DNA of 64,000 nt, taken from NCBI RefSeq assembly GCF_000455365.1, contig NZ_HG315686.1:592779-656778 (forward strand), written 5' to 3'. Source of the stretch: Halopiger djelfimassiliensis (lineage in GTDB: Archaea > Halobacteriota > Halobacteria > Halobacteriales > Natrialbaceae). Of this stretch, positions 26,085 to 37,344 are shown piece by piece. Within the stretch, counting starts at the first letter, position 1; each line of letters starts with the position of its first letter. The notes under the pieces were generated by a model. It saw only the letters and a program-made list of their open reading frames with translations, was not told where the DNA came from and did not search any database. The translations under genes and the position numbers were made by a program.

Positions 26085-27347
26085 ATGGCAGACAACCCGC
26101 CTGCGGACGATCCCGAGCAGCGGCGAGTAACGACCGATCCGGAACGGATCAGGGAGTGGGCGGAGGCCCGTGACGCCGTCCCCGTCTCGACCCACGGTGG
26201 GGAGGGACACGGCCATACCTTCGCCCAGCGGGACGAACTCGATCCCGGTCAGGACGAACTGTCATGGGACGAGTTCGCCGAGACGTTCACGAACCGGGAT
26301 CTCGTGTTCGTCTACCACGACGCGGAACCGACCGATCGCGGGCTGGGATCGTTCGATATCCTCGAACGCGAGGAGGCGTTCGATCGGGCGGCGCTCGGTC
26401 GCGACGAACTCGAGGCGTCGCTGCGGGAGGGTGAAACGGTCACGACGGAAATCGTCGAAACACAGGTCGTCGAACGCGAGATCGTCGAACGGGATACGAT
26501 CGAGAGCGAAGTCGTCGACAGCGACGTCGTCGAGCGGACCGTCGCGGATTCGGAACTGCTCGAGCGCACCATCGTCGATACGGAGTTCGTCGCCGAGGAC
26601 GTCATCACGGTCACGACCGACGAAACCCGCCTCGAGACGATCGAGGAGATCGAACGCTACACCATCGAAAGTCGGGTGGTCGACGTCGACATCGAGCAAC
26701 ACGACGAGATCGAACGCGAGAAGATCGAGACGGACCTCGACCTCGAAACCGTCCAGCGATCGATCCTCGAAAGCGACGTCGTCGAGTCGGACGTGACGGC
26801 GGACGACGTCCTCGCCGAGGACGTCATCCGGAGCCAGCGAACCGAAGGCGACACCGTCCGAACCGAACTGCTCGAACGGCGTACGCTCGAGGAGGAGGTT
26901 TCGGAACGGACGCGAATGCGGTTTACGCTCGAGGACACCGAACTGCTGGAGTCGTCGGTGATCGGGACCGACGTCATCGAGGGGGAGATCATCGACGTCG
27001 AGGAGTACGGCTCCATCGAAACGACGGGCGAGACCGGCACCCGCGCCGAACCGACCGACACCGGGGCAGAACCAGAGACGCCGACCGTCGACGCCGGTAC
27101 GGTCGAACTCTCCAGAGACGAACAGGGGAAAGCCGTCGTCGACCAGTCCGGCCAGCAACTCGGCATCGTCACGGAGGTCGAAGCCCAGACCGCCTACGTC
27201 GATCCCGAACCCGGATTGGCCGACCGACTCAAGGCGCGGCTTGGCTGGGGCGGCCACGGCGACGACGAGTATCCGATCGATGCATCGGACATCACGGACG
27301 TGACCGACGACACGGTGGTTATCGAACACACGGACGAGCCGGAGTAG
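26085..27347 (+). CDS. Acidic pentad-repeat protein with C-terminal PRC-barrel-like segment
   Basis: 420 residues. Residues 1-80 are a small N-terminal domain (TTDPERIREWAEARDAVP, SWDEFAETFTNRDLVFVYHD). Residues about 117-305 show a five-residue periodicity of two aliphatic residues, then an acidic one, then two variable ones: IVETQ, VVERE, IVERD, TIESE, VVDSD, VVERT, VADSE, LLERT, IVDTE. It fades and returns (SILES, VVESD, VLAED). This differs from the A(D/N)LxX pentapeptide repeat but could build a similar beta-solenoid, or amphipathic strands. Residues 340-415 (ELSRDEQGKAVVDQSGQQLG, then YPIDASDITDVTDDTVVIE) look like a PRC-barrel. No signal peptide. Function unknown. Confidence 0.85.
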   Translation: MADNPPADDPEQRRVTTDPERIREWAEARDAVPVSTHGGEGHGHTFAQRDELDPGQDELSWDEFAETFTNRDLVFVYHDAEPTDRGLGSFDILEREEAFDRAALGRDELEASLREGETVTTEIVETQVVEREIVERDTIESEVVDSDVVERTVADSELLERTIVDTEFVAEDVITVTTDETRLETIEEIERYTIESRVVDVDIEQHDEIEREKIETDLDLETVQRSILESDVVESDVTADDVLAEDVIRSQRTEGDTVRTELLERRTLEEEVSERTRMRFTLEDTELLESSVIGTDVIEGEIIDVEEYGSIETTGETGTRAEPTDTGAEPETPTVDAGTVELSRDEQGKAVVDQSGQQLGIVTEVEAQTAYVDPEPGLADRLKARLGWGGHGDDEYPIDASDITDVTDDTVVIEHTDEPE

Positions 27348-27512
27348 TCGAACGGCCACAACGAGGGCCTGAAACGGCAGTGAACGGTCCCGATCTCTCG
27401 AGAAACGACCGCGACGAGACCGGGATATCTGGGTGCGCTTACCGGGCGGCAGCCGCGTCGCGTACCTCCCACCGCGTGGGTCGGACGCGACTCCGGCCCG
27501 GAGGCGTTCCGC

Positions 27513-29958
<2,446 letters not shown>

Positions 29959-30207
29959 TCACTCGGCTCCGGCCCGTTCGACGATCAGGTAGTCGTCGAG
30001 TCCGCTGATGTACCGGGCAGAAACCGGGATCAGGCCGTCGTCCGTCGTTTCGATGCCGTGTGAGGCGTCGGCGGGCGGCGAGACGTACACCGTTTCGAGC
30101 GCGCCCGTCTCGAGGTTCATCGTCACGTTGTGGACGGTCCCGAGTTTCGTCCCGTCCGATTTCATGACTGGCTTCTCGGAGAGCGTCGATGCGAGGACCT
30201 TCGACAT
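29959..30207 (-). CDS. Small PRC-barrel domain protein
   Basis: 82 residues, essentially one PRC-barrel: MKSDGTKLGTVHNVTMNLETG, then DDGLIPVSARYISGLDDYLIVE. Stand-alone PRC-barrel proteins of this size in haloarchaea include the CdpB cell-division proteins that bind SepF; this protein resembles them in size and fold, but I cannot assign it to that group. No neighbouring division gene. The upstream region has TTTATT/TTTATC elements on the minus strand about 18-31 bases before the ATG. Confidence 0.88.
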   Translation of the reverse strand: MSKVLASTLSEKPVMKSDGTKLGTVHNVTMNLETGALETVYVSPPADASHGIETTDDGLIPVSARYISGLDDYLIVERAGAE

Positions 30208-30274
30208 GGGATTATGTTCGATAAACTGGACAATAAAGTTAGCTTTTCGCCGCCGCAGGAACGGTTCGACGGAG

Positions 30275-31606
30275 TCACTCTTCTTCCGGCGTATCGCCCG
30301 TGTCCCGGTCGATCCGACGGCTGACGTCGACGCGGTAGTTCTCGAGGATGTCCCGTCCGAGCAACACCGGATAGTCCATGTGACTGCGGTCCTCGACGCT
30401 TGCGGTAACGGTATGTTGGTTACCGCCGACGCCGACGACGACGTCGACGACGGGACGGCTCTTTGCGGTCTTGCTGCTTCCGGACCTGATACGCGTGATG
30501 GACTTGATCGGTCCGGCCCCGATGTCGGCCGCGAGCGCGGTATCGATACTCGTTCGCGTCGCGCCGGTGTCGGACTTCGCCAGCACCGACTTCGACCCGC
30601 TGGTTCCCGAGAGGACGACCTCCTCGGTGTAGCCGATCACGGCCGGTTCCGCGTCCGGTTCCGCCGTCGTGACCGGTTGTGCCGTCGGCCGTGAATCGTC
30701 GAGGACCGTCGCGAGGTCCCGGACGCGTTCGTCGTCGACCTCGCCGCCTGCGCGTTCGATCGCGAGTCGCGCGATGTACGGTGCGGGGCTGACGCGGGTA
30801 GCTTCGTAGAGGCCCTTGAATCCCGCGGTCGGGTTCACCTCGAGGACGAACCAGCCTTCGTCGCCCTCGACCAGATCGACGCCGGCGTAGTCGAGGCCGA
30901 CGGCGTCGGCCGCCCGTCGGGCCATCTCGCGGGCCCGTTCGGGAAGGTCTGCGGTCGCGTCCTCGACGCTGCCGCCGAGCGCGACGTTGGTCCGCCAGTC
31001 GTTATCCGGCGCGTAGCGGTACATCGCGGCGATGATCTCGCCGTCGACGACGTAGACCCGCACGTCACGGTGGCGAGCATCGTCGCGGTCGATCAGTTCC
31101 TGCAGGAACGCGTACCGGTTTCCGACCTTCGGGTTCACGGGGTCGTCGGGGCCGACCTTCCACGTCCCGCCGCCGTGAGTTCCGATCGCCGTCTTGTAGA
31201 CGGCTTCCTCGCCGTAGCGGCTGCGAGCGGCGTTTAGCTGGTCGCTGTTGAGCGCCAGCGTGACGTCCGGCGTCCGAACGTCGTTGGCCGCAAGCGTCGT
31301 CGCCGTCGAGAGCTTGTGAACCGCCGTCAACACCGACCCGGGTTCGTTGAGCATCGGCACCAGCTGCGCGAACGTGTTCGCGAGTCCGAGCTCCTCGGCG
31401 GGGTGTTCGGTGTTCGACAGCAACAGCCGGTTCGCGATCACGTCCACTTCCGGCTCGAGGACGACGCTTCCGTCGGTAACGCTGATCGCGGTGTTTTCGG
31501 TCCGGAGCCACGCGGTCTCGTGTCCGAGCGCTTCGACGGCGTTGAGTATCGCTTTCGTTTCCTTGCTCGTGTGAAGACTCAACACCCCGACGGTGACGGA
31601 ATCCAT
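30275..31606 (-). CDS. rimK: RimK-type ATP-grasp ligase fused to RimB-like retropepsin domain
   Basis: 443 residues. Residues 1-290 are a RimK/LysX ATP-grasp enzyme: VHKLSTATTLAANDVRTP, AVYKTAIGTHGGGTWKV, VYVVDGEIIAAMYRYA, GVDLVEGDEGWFVLEVNPTAGFKG. Residues about 320-430 are a second domain matching the RimB / ATP-dependent zinc protease family, which has an aspartic-protease fold: LAKSDTGATRTSID holds the D-T-G triad and LLGRDILENY the closing motif. In bacteria RimK adds glutamates to ribosomal protein S6 and RimB regulates it as a separate protein; here both are one polypeptide. S6 is absent from archaea, so the target must differ. A TATA-like ACTTAT lies about 31 bases upstream of the start. 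Confidence 0.9.
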   Translation of the reverse strand: MDSVTVGVLSLHTSKETKAILNAVEALGHETAWLRTENTAISVTDGSVVLEPEVDVIANRLLLSNTEHPAEELGLANTFAQLVPMLNEPGSVLTAVHKLSTATTLAANDVRTPDVTLALNSDQLNAARSRYGEEAVYKTAIGTHGGGTWKVGPDDPVNPKVGNRYAFLQELIDRDDARHRDVRVYVVDGEIIAAMYRYAPDNDWRTNVALGGSVEDATADLPERAREMARRAADAVGLDYAGVDLVEGDEGWFVLEVNPTAGFKGLYEATRVSPAPYIARLAIERAGGEVDDERVRDLATVLDDSRPTAQPVTTAEPDAEPAVIGYTEEVVLSGTSGSKSVLAKSDTGATRTSIDTALAADIGAGPIKSITRIRSGSSKTAKSRPVVDVVVGVGGNQHTVTASVEDRSHMDYPVLLGRDILENYRVDVSRRIDRDTGDTPEEE

Positions 31607-31701
31607 ACCCTAGCCACACGGCGACGCGAGGGATAAGTATTGCCAGTCAATCGCACTCAAGCTTCCGGGATCGAGCAACGGCGACCGCCGCCGTCACGTC
31701 C

Positions 31702-33171
31702 CTACGTGATCGCCGACCGAACCTCCCGCGGATCGACGAGCCCGCTCGCGACGGCGAGCGTCGCCCAGGTGATCGCACCGAGGCCGATTGCACCGAACAG
31801 CATCACCACGCTCGAGACCAGCGGCGTCACGAGCAGGACGGCGACGGCCATCACGCCGGTAATTGCACAGACGATCCCCATCGAACGGGCGAGCCGATCG
31901 AGATGGAGCGACAGCTCCTGATGGACGATATAGAGGTTTACGGTCACGTACACCGAGTGGGTCGCGACGGTCGCGATCGCAGCGCCGACGACGCCGATCG
32001 TCGGGATGAGCACGAGGTTCAACAGGAAGTTCGCGACGGCCATCGCCCCCTTCGCGACGGCGCGGTCTCGAGCGCGCCCGAGGTAGTCGAGGCTGTCGCT
32101 GGTCAGGTTCGTGATCGCCTGTAACACGATAAACCCCGCAAAGACCTGTAACACGGGGATCGCCCCGGCGTAGTCGCCGCCGAAGATCATCGTGACGAAC
32201 GGCTCCGCGACGATGGCCAGCCCGACCGCCGCCGGAACGTACAGCACCATCGTCTGGGTCAGCGACGTCTCGTAGATCCGGCGCGCCCGCTCGAGCCGAT
32301 CGGCGGCCCGGTGTTCCCCGAAGTTGGGCGAGATCGTAAAGCCGAGCGCTTCGGCCGGGGCGAGCACGAAATCGGATATCTGCTTTGCGAGCGTGTAGAA
32401 GGCGACCGCCGTCGGCGTGAGAAAGACGCCGACGAGGACGGTATCGATCCGTTTGTCCAGCACGTTCGCGCTCCGGGTCGCCGTCAGCGGAACGCTGTAC
32501 TCGAGCAGCCGACGCGAGAGCCCCTCCTCGTACCGGTCGGCCGGTTCGTACTCCCGGTAGAAGCGTTCGTAGAGGATCGTTACCCCGACCGCGGCGGCGA
32601 TCGTGTATCCGACGATGTAGCCGAAAAGCGCTCCGAGCGCGCCGAACCCGACGAGAACGAACGCCACGGCGAACACGAGCCGACAGACGCCGCCGATGGC
32701 CTGAATCGCGGCGCTGTATCCGAGTTCGTTGAATCCCTGAAAGGCGATCTGGGTGAAGCCGTTGAACGAGTTGGCCACGATGTAGATGACCCCCGCCGCG
32801 AGAAACGGTGCTGCACTCGGCTCGCGGAGAAGGGCCGCGATCTCCGCGTGAAAGAGCAACAACACGGCTGCGACGGAGCCGACCACACAGAGCTTGTAGG
32901 CGATCGTCGACCGGAGCAGGTGCGGGATCTGTCCCGGCTCCGCCTCGCCGTACTCGGAGATGTATCGCGCGGCGGACTTTCCCAGGCCGAGATCGGCGAC
33001 AAGCTGGACGACGGACAGAACACCGATCGCCCAGTACAGCGCACCGTACCCGTCGGGATCGAGGAGATACCGCGCAAGCACGAACATCAAAACGGCGCTC
33101 GAACCCATGTAAACGGCTCGAGCGACGAGCGTCGCTTTGAACCCGCGAACGATGTGATCCTGTGAGCTCAT
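31702..33171 (-). CDS. Polysaccharide/lipid-linked oligosaccharide flippase (MOP superfamily)
   Basis: 489 residues starting at MSSQDHIVRGFKATLVARAV; longer in-frame starts add an implausible basic leader. About 14 hydrophobic helices span the whole chain, in the Wzx/RfbX arrangement: paired N-terminal helices, YISEYGEAEPGQIPHLLRST loop, GGVCRLVFAVAFVLVGF, and a C-terminal block ATVATHSVYVTVNLYIVH. Such proteins move lipid-linked sugars across the membrane for S-layer glycosylation or exopolysaccharide. No glycosyltransferases are adjacent, so the exact substrate is open. Confidence 0.92.
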   Translation of the reverse strand: MSSQDHIVRGFKATLVARAVYMGSSAVLMFVLARYLLDPDGYGALYWAIGVLSVVQLVADLGLGKSAARYISEYGEAEPGQIPHLLRSTIAYKLCVVGSVAAVLLLFHAEIAALLREPSAAPFLAAGVIYIVANSFNGFTQIAFQGFNELGYSAAIQAIGGVCRLVFAVAFVLVGFGALGALFGYIVGYTIAAAVGVTILYERFYREYEPADRYEEGLSRRLLEYSVPLTATRSANVLDKRIDTVLVGVFLTPTAVAFYTLAKQISDFVLAPAEALGFTISPNFGEHRAADRLERARRIYETSLTQTMVLYVPAAVGLAIVAEPFVTMIFGGDYAGAIPVLQVFAGFIVLQAITNLTSDSLDYLGRARDRAVAKGAMAVANFLLNLVLIPTIGVVGAAIATVATHSVYVTVNLYIVHQELSLHLDRLARSMGIVCAITGVMAVAVLLVTPLVSSVVMLFGAIGLGAITWATLAVASGLVDPREVRSAIT

Positions 33172-33422
33172 GGTCGGTGACTGTTCGCGCCGTCGGAGCG
33201 AACGGCGACGGCTCGACTCACTCCTCGCAAAACGAAATCGAGCCATTGTAATGCGGTGCCAACAGCTGTAACGCCGGCATACCGCGGCTGAAATGTCGCT
33301 GTACAGTGTGGGTTCAGCACGTCGATCTACTGCCCACGGACGGCGTATAGACACATGGCAACAAATACAATACCGGGTCGTCCTCCGCCGACCGTCCGAA
33401 CTGCTTTGGCCTCGAGACGGGA

Positions 33423-34172
33423 CTAGAGGTACGAGGCGTCCCACCGGGTCGCCTTCCGGCGGTTTCCACAGACGTTACACTCGATCCGACCCATCGCGTC
33501 CATGGCGTTGTCGAGCGAGTCACAGTGGCCACAGAACCAGGCGTACAGCTCCGCTCGCTCCTCGTCCTCGTAGGCGGCGTAGAAGGGTGACCGGGAGCCG
33601 CGTGCGGCCTCCCCGTAGCTCACGTAGACGGTTTCCCCCTCGACCTCGAGTTCGTCGACCGCACCCCAGCCCTCGTCGCCGATCTCGCCCTCGACGTAGA
33701 CGTTCTCGGTGAACGTCTCGTCGCCGATCTCGACCTCACGCTGGCCGGCCTGTTCGAAGCCGTGGTTTCGGTAGAACTCGTTGCCCCCCTCGTTGTCCGC
33801 GAGAACAAATCCCTGAATCCGATCGGCCCCCTCGTCGAGGAGTTTTTCGCGGGTCCGGATGAGCAGTCTGACGCCCGTCCCGTCGCCGCGGGTGTCGGGC
33901 TCGATATGCAGCCAGAGAATCCGACCGGTGCCGTAGCGCTGGCCGATCAGATCGTTCTGCGAGAACCCGACGACTTCGCCGTCGCGTTCGACGACGAGGA
34001 CGAGCGCGTGATCGGCCTCGAGTTCGTCGGTAAACGACTCCCCGTACCATTGTTCGATCGCATCGTCGATGGTGTCCTCCCCGAGGAAGTCCGTGTACGT
34101 CGAACTGAGCGACTGCTGGGCGATCGAACGGATCGCGTCGACGTCTGACTCGGTGGCCTCGCGAATCTCCAT
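33423..34172 (-). CDS. GNAT acetyltransferase with C-terminal zinc ribbon
   Basis: 249 residues from MEIREATESDVDAIR; nine extra residues upstream are possible. GNAT core: VVGFSQNDLI, LHIEPDTRGDGTGVRLL (acetyl-CoA pyrophosphate loop) and GFVLADNEGGNEFYRNHGFEQAG. After residue 150 comes an all-beta segment and then a zinc ribbon with CxxC pairs in WFCGHCDSLDN and IECNVCGNRRKATRW. The ribbon resembles a domain seen in other haloarchaeal proteins of unknown role. The acceptor substrate is not known; the zinc ribbon could dock a protein or nucleic acid. Divergent from the M14 deacylase. Confidence 0.9.
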   Translation of the reverse strand: MEIREATESDVDAIRSIAQQSLSSTYTDFLGEDTIDDAIEQWYGESFTDELEADHALVLVVERDGEVVGFSQNDLIGQRYGTGRILWLHIEPDTRGDGTGVRLLIRTREKLLDEGADRIQGFVLADNEGGNEFYRNHGFEQAGQREVEIGDETFTENVYVEGEIGDEGWGAVDELEVEGETVYVSYGEAARGSRSPFYAAYEDEERAELYAWFCGHCDSLDNAMDAMGRIECNVCGNRRKATRWDASYL

Positions 34173-34329
34173 GGCCGGCGCTACCACGGCATCGTACAAA
34201 ACGTATGCCCACGGGGAGACGCCGTCTCCACCATCGGTCTGGAGCGAGGTTCCGAAAAGCTGGCACGCAACCGTTCACGAGACCGTCGGGGAGGGGAAGA
34301 TTCACATTGCTTCCGGGGGTGAAACCGAT

Positions 34330-35427
34330 ATGAGCGACGACGCCGCGACCGGCGACAACCCGGACGAGATGGCGACAGCCGACGCCATCGACGAGGCGTT
34401 TACGTACGACGGCGGCCGCGTCGATCCCGGCGAATCGGCCAACATCCGGTACGGGATCAGCGAGACGTATCTCGGCGATCCGGTCAGGATCCCCGTCACG
34501 ATTATCAACGGGGCGTCCCCGGGACCGACGGTCTTTCTCTCGGCGGCGGCACACGGCGACGAACTCAACGGGATCGAGGTCGTGCGCGAGGTCGCCCACG
34601 ACTGGGATCACACGGAGCTTCACGGAACGCTGGTCTGTCTCCCCGTGATGAACGTCCCCGGCTTTCTCGCACAGGAACGGTACCTGCCGATATACGATCG
34701 GGATCTGAACCGGTCGTTTCCCGGCCGGGAGGGATCGACGAGCGCCCGACGGATGGCGTACCGAATCTTCACGAACTTCATCGAACCCTGTGACGTCGGG
34801 ATCGACTTCCATACGTCGACGCGTGGCCGAACGAACATGCTTCATGTCCGGGCCAACACGGACGATCCGACCGTCGCCAGACTCGCCAACGCGTTCAGTT
34901 CGAACGTCATCATCGCCGGGGAAGGGCCGTCCGGGACCCTCCGACGGGAGGCGACCGAGGCCGGCGTCCCCACGATCACCGTCGAAATGGGCGAGGCTCA
35001 CCGGTTCCAGCGACGACTGATCGACCGCGCACTGACCGGCGTCGCGAGCGTGCTCGCCGAATTCGGCCTGCACCGGGAGTCGTCGGTCCACTGGCCCGGC
35101 TGGCGCACCGTTATCCACGACGACGACGAGAAAACGTGGCTCCGGGCCGACGCCGGCGGAATCGTCGACATGAAACGCGGCCGCGGAGCCCTCGTCGAGG
35201 AGGGCGACGTGATCTGTACGATCACGAACCCCTTCAAGGAGGAAGACGACATCGTCACCGTCGAGGCCCCGTTTACCGGACTCATCGTCGGCGTCCTCGA
35301 GAACCCGGTAGTCTACCCGGGCAACCCGCTGTGTCACCTCGTCGGTCTCACGTCGGACACCCGAACGGCCCTCGAGCGCGAGCGCAGGACCGAACGTTCC
35401 CGATCGGAGCTTCGTCACAGCGGCTGA
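34330..35427 (+). CDS. Succinylglutamate desuccinylase/aspartoacylase family (M14-type) deacylase
   Basis: 365 residues from the ATG at 34330, preceded by AT-rich bases. Zinc-binding motif AHGDELNG (His, Glu) near residue 77 and DFHTSTRG (third His) near 159; NRSFPGREG and VEMGEAHRF (catalytic Glu region) are conserved. The last 100 residues form a biotin/lipoyl-like beta barrel (ADAGGIVDMKRGRGALVEEGD) as in many family members. It should hydrolyse an N-acyl amino acid or similar amide. In bacteria this family is often encoded beside RimK and RimB genes; here the RimK-RimB fusion is 3 kb away, so a shared pathway is possible. Confidence 0.9.
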   Translation: MSDDAATGDNPDEMATADAIDEAFTYDGGRVDPGESANIRYGISETYLGDPVRIPVTIINGASPGPTVFLSAAAHGDELNGIEVVREVAHDWDHTELHGTLVCLPVMNVPGFLAQERYLPIYDRDLNRSFPGREGSTSARRMAYRIFTNFIEPCDVGIDFHTSTRGRTNMLHVRANTDDPTVARLANAFSSNVIIAGEGPSGTLRREATEAGVPTITVEMGEAHRFQRRLIDRALTGVASVLAEFGLHRESSVHWPGWRTVIHDDDEKTWLRADAGGIVDMKRGRGALVEEGDVICTITNPFKEEDDIVTVEAPFTGLIVGVLENPVVYPGNPLCHLVGLTSDTRTALERERRTERSRSELRHSG

Positions 35428-35527
35428 GGCCCGGCTCCACTCGAGTGTCGGACGGTCGCCGATCGGTGGCCGGGTCGTCGCTCGAGGGACGACCGCCCCA
35501 CCCTCGTCGACCCATCTGACACATAAT

Positions 35528-35555
35528 CTATATAAACGCCCCCGAACCGGTTCGG
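35528..35555 (+). promoter_or_regulatory. sdh operon upstream promoter with 14-bp palindrome
   Basis: CTATATAAAC at 35528-35537 is a strong archaeal TATA box. It is followed after four bases by CCGAACCGGTTCGG (35542-35555), a perfect 14-base palindrome located where a bound repressor would block transcription initiation. A second TATA-like GATAAAAG at 35618-35625, closer to sdhC, suggests two promoters. A weaker dyad CGGGT-N5-ACCCG lies at 35592-35606. Confidence 0.5.
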
Positions 35556-35666
35556 AGATTGTGGCGGGGACGAGTAAACATTCGCCGAAGACGGGTTCGT
35601 GACCCGATCCACGGAGCGATAAAAGTAACTTCTATACCCCCGCGGTCTAACGGTCCACATGAGCGT

Positions 35667-36098
35667 ATGAGCCAGTCTTACAATCGCGGCCTCGTCGAGG
35701 ACTTCGGGCGCTGGAAGGAGTTCTCGGCCGGCATGTGGGCGTGGATCTTCCACAAGTTCACCGGGTGGATGCTGATCGGCTACCTGTTTACCCACATCGC
35801 CGTGCTGAGCAGCGCTATCGGTGCCGCACGGGGCGATACGATGATGTTCGCCGGCGAACAGGTCAACGTATACACAGGCACGATTCAGGGACTCGAGAGC
35901 CTCTTTATCGTTCGGGTGCTCGAGGTCGGCCTGCTCGCGGTGGCCGTCTTCCACATTCTCAACGGGATCCGCTTGCTGATGGTCGACCTCGGCGTCGGGC
36001 TAGAGGCACAGGACAAGAGCTTCTACGCGTCGCTGATCCTGACGGGCGCGATCACCGTCGCCAGCGTCCCGACCTTCCTGACGGGGGTGGGCTTCTGA
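35667..36098 (+). CDS. sdhC: Succinate dehydrogenase cytochrome b subunit SdhC
   Basis: 143 residues, three transmembrane helices: [43 protein letters not shown] and [18 protein letters not shown]. His residues in [15 protein letters not shown] and AVFHILNG are haem b or quinone-site candidates. First gene of sdhCDBA; its stop TGA overlaps the sdhD ATG (TGATG). Eight bases before the ATG a tiny frame, ATG AGC GTA TGA (35659-35670), ends inside the sdhC start codon and could couple initiation. Membrane anchor of complex II. Confidence 0.95.
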   Translation: MSQSYNRGLVEDFGRWKEFSAGMWAWIFHKFTGWMLIGYLFTHIAVLSSAIGAARGDTMMFAGEQVNVYTGTIQGLESLFIVRVLEVGLLAVAVFHILNGIRLLMVDLGVGLEAQDKSFYASLILTGAITVASVPTFLTGVGF

Positions 36099-36463
36099 TG
36101 GCGGAACGGTACTCCTCGTTTACCCCGGGCGGGACCGGATGGCTCCTCCAGCGGATCACGGCGGCGTTTCTCGTCGTCGTTCTCGCGTTTCACTTCTTCC
36201 AGTTGCACTTCGTCACTCACGCCGCCGACGTCACGTTCACCGGCACGCAGGACCGGATGGCGAACATCGGCTACTTCCTGACGATGGTGTTGTTCCTCGT
36301 CGCCGGTACCTTCCACGGCGTCAACGGCGTTTACAACGCTCTGGTCAACCAGGGTCTCGAGGGCACCCCCAAGAAAGTCATGCTCGCGGTCCTAACGATT
36401 GCAGGTGGGGCACTCATCGCGCAGGGAACCTACGTTGCGCTCGTCATGGCAGGGATGATCTAA
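36098..36463 (+). CDS. sdhD: Succinate dehydrogenase membrane anchor SdhD
   Basis: 121 residues with three helices: LLQRITAAFLVVVLAFHFFQLHFVTH, GYFLTMVLFLVAGTFHGVNGVYNAL and LAVLTIAGGALIAQGTYVALVM. His residues in AFHFFQLHFVTH and TFHGVNG match anchor-subunit ligands. The start overlaps the sdhC stop, and sdhB begins two bases after its TAA. It pairs with SdhC to hold the catalytic subunits on the cytoplasmic face. Confidence 0.95.
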   Translation: MAERYSSFTPGGTGWLLQRITAAFLVVVLAFHFFQLHFVTHAADVTFTGTQDRMANIGYFLTMVLFLVAGTFHGVNGVYNALVNQGLEGTPKKVMLAVLTIAGGALIAQGTYVALVMAGMI

Positions 36464-36464
36464 T

Positions 36465-37343
36465 ATGAGCACTCAACAGCAAGAACCCGAGAGCCAGGAG
36501 GCACCGAAAGACCCCGAGATGAAGGGGGCCGAGTCGCCACAGGACCGGCGACTCAAGGAGAAAGAACAGGGGCTTGCCGAGAAAGAAACGGTCGACGAAT
36601 CCGAACTCGAGGGGGAGACGGTCCACATCAAGGTGTTCCGCTACGACCCCGAAGTCGAAGGCAAACAGGAGCCCCGCTTCGACGACTTCCACGTCCCCTT
36701 CGAGAAGGGGATGACCGTCCTCGACGCGGTCATGTACGCCCGCGATGAGTTCGACTCCTCGCTTACCTTCCGACACTCCTGCCGACAGGCCGTCTGTGGC
36801 TCCGACGCCTTCTTCGTCAACGGCAAGCAGCGACTCGGCTGCAAGACCCAGATCTCGGACCTCGAGCAGCCGATCCGCATCGAGCCGCTGCCACATCAGG
36901 AGGTCGTGAAGGACCTGGTCGTCGACATGGACCACTTCTACGACCAGATGCACACCGTCGAGCCGTACTTCCAGGACGAGGACACGCCCGACGCGGCCGA
37001 TCTGGAGGAGCAGCGCCAGAGCCCCGAGAACCGCGAGAAGATCAAGATGTCCTCGCGGTGTATCTGGTGTGGTGCCTGCATGTCCTCGTGTAACATCGCG
37101 GCCGGCGACAACGAGTACCTCGGTCCCGCGGCGATCAACAAGGCCTACAAGTTCGCCATGGACGACCGCGAGAGCGAGGAGATCAAGGAGCATCGCCTGC
37201 GCATCCTCGAACAGGAACACGGCGTCTGGCGGTGCCAGACCCAGTTTTCCTGTACCGAGGTGTGTCCGAAGGATATCCCGCTGACCGAGCACATTCAGGA
37301 ACTCAAGCGGGAAGCAGTCAAGAAGAACCTGAAGTTCTGGTAA
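36465..37343 (+). CDS. sdhB: Succinate dehydrogenase iron-sulfur subunit SdhB
   Basis: 292 residues. A charged N-terminal extension of about 50 residues precedes the plant-type ferredoxin domain, whose [2Fe-2S] ligands are in SCRQAVCGSDAFFVNG and LGCKT. The C-terminal domain carries CIWCGACMSSCNIA and, further on, CQTQFSCTEVCPKDIPL for the [4Fe-4S] and [3Fe-4S] centres. The first 2Fe-2S cluster replaces one usual Cys with Asp (CGSD), as in many succinate dehydrogenases. It carries electrons from SdhA to the quinone. Confidence 0.97.
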   Translation: MSTQQQEPESQEAPKDPEMKGAESPQDRRLKEKEQGLAEKETVDESELEGETVHIKVFRYDPEVEGKQEPRFDDFHVPFEKGMTVLDAVMYARDEFDSSLTFRHSCRQAVCGSDAFFVNGKQRLGCKTQISDLEQPIRIEPLPHQEVVKDLVVDMDHFYDQMHTVEPYFQDEDTPDAADLEEQRQSPENREKIKMSSRCIWCGACMSSCNIAAGDNEYLGPAAINKAYKFAMDDRESEEIKEHRLRILEQEHGVWRCQTQFSCTEVCPKDIPLTEHIQELKREAVKKNLKFW

Positions 37344-37344
37344 C

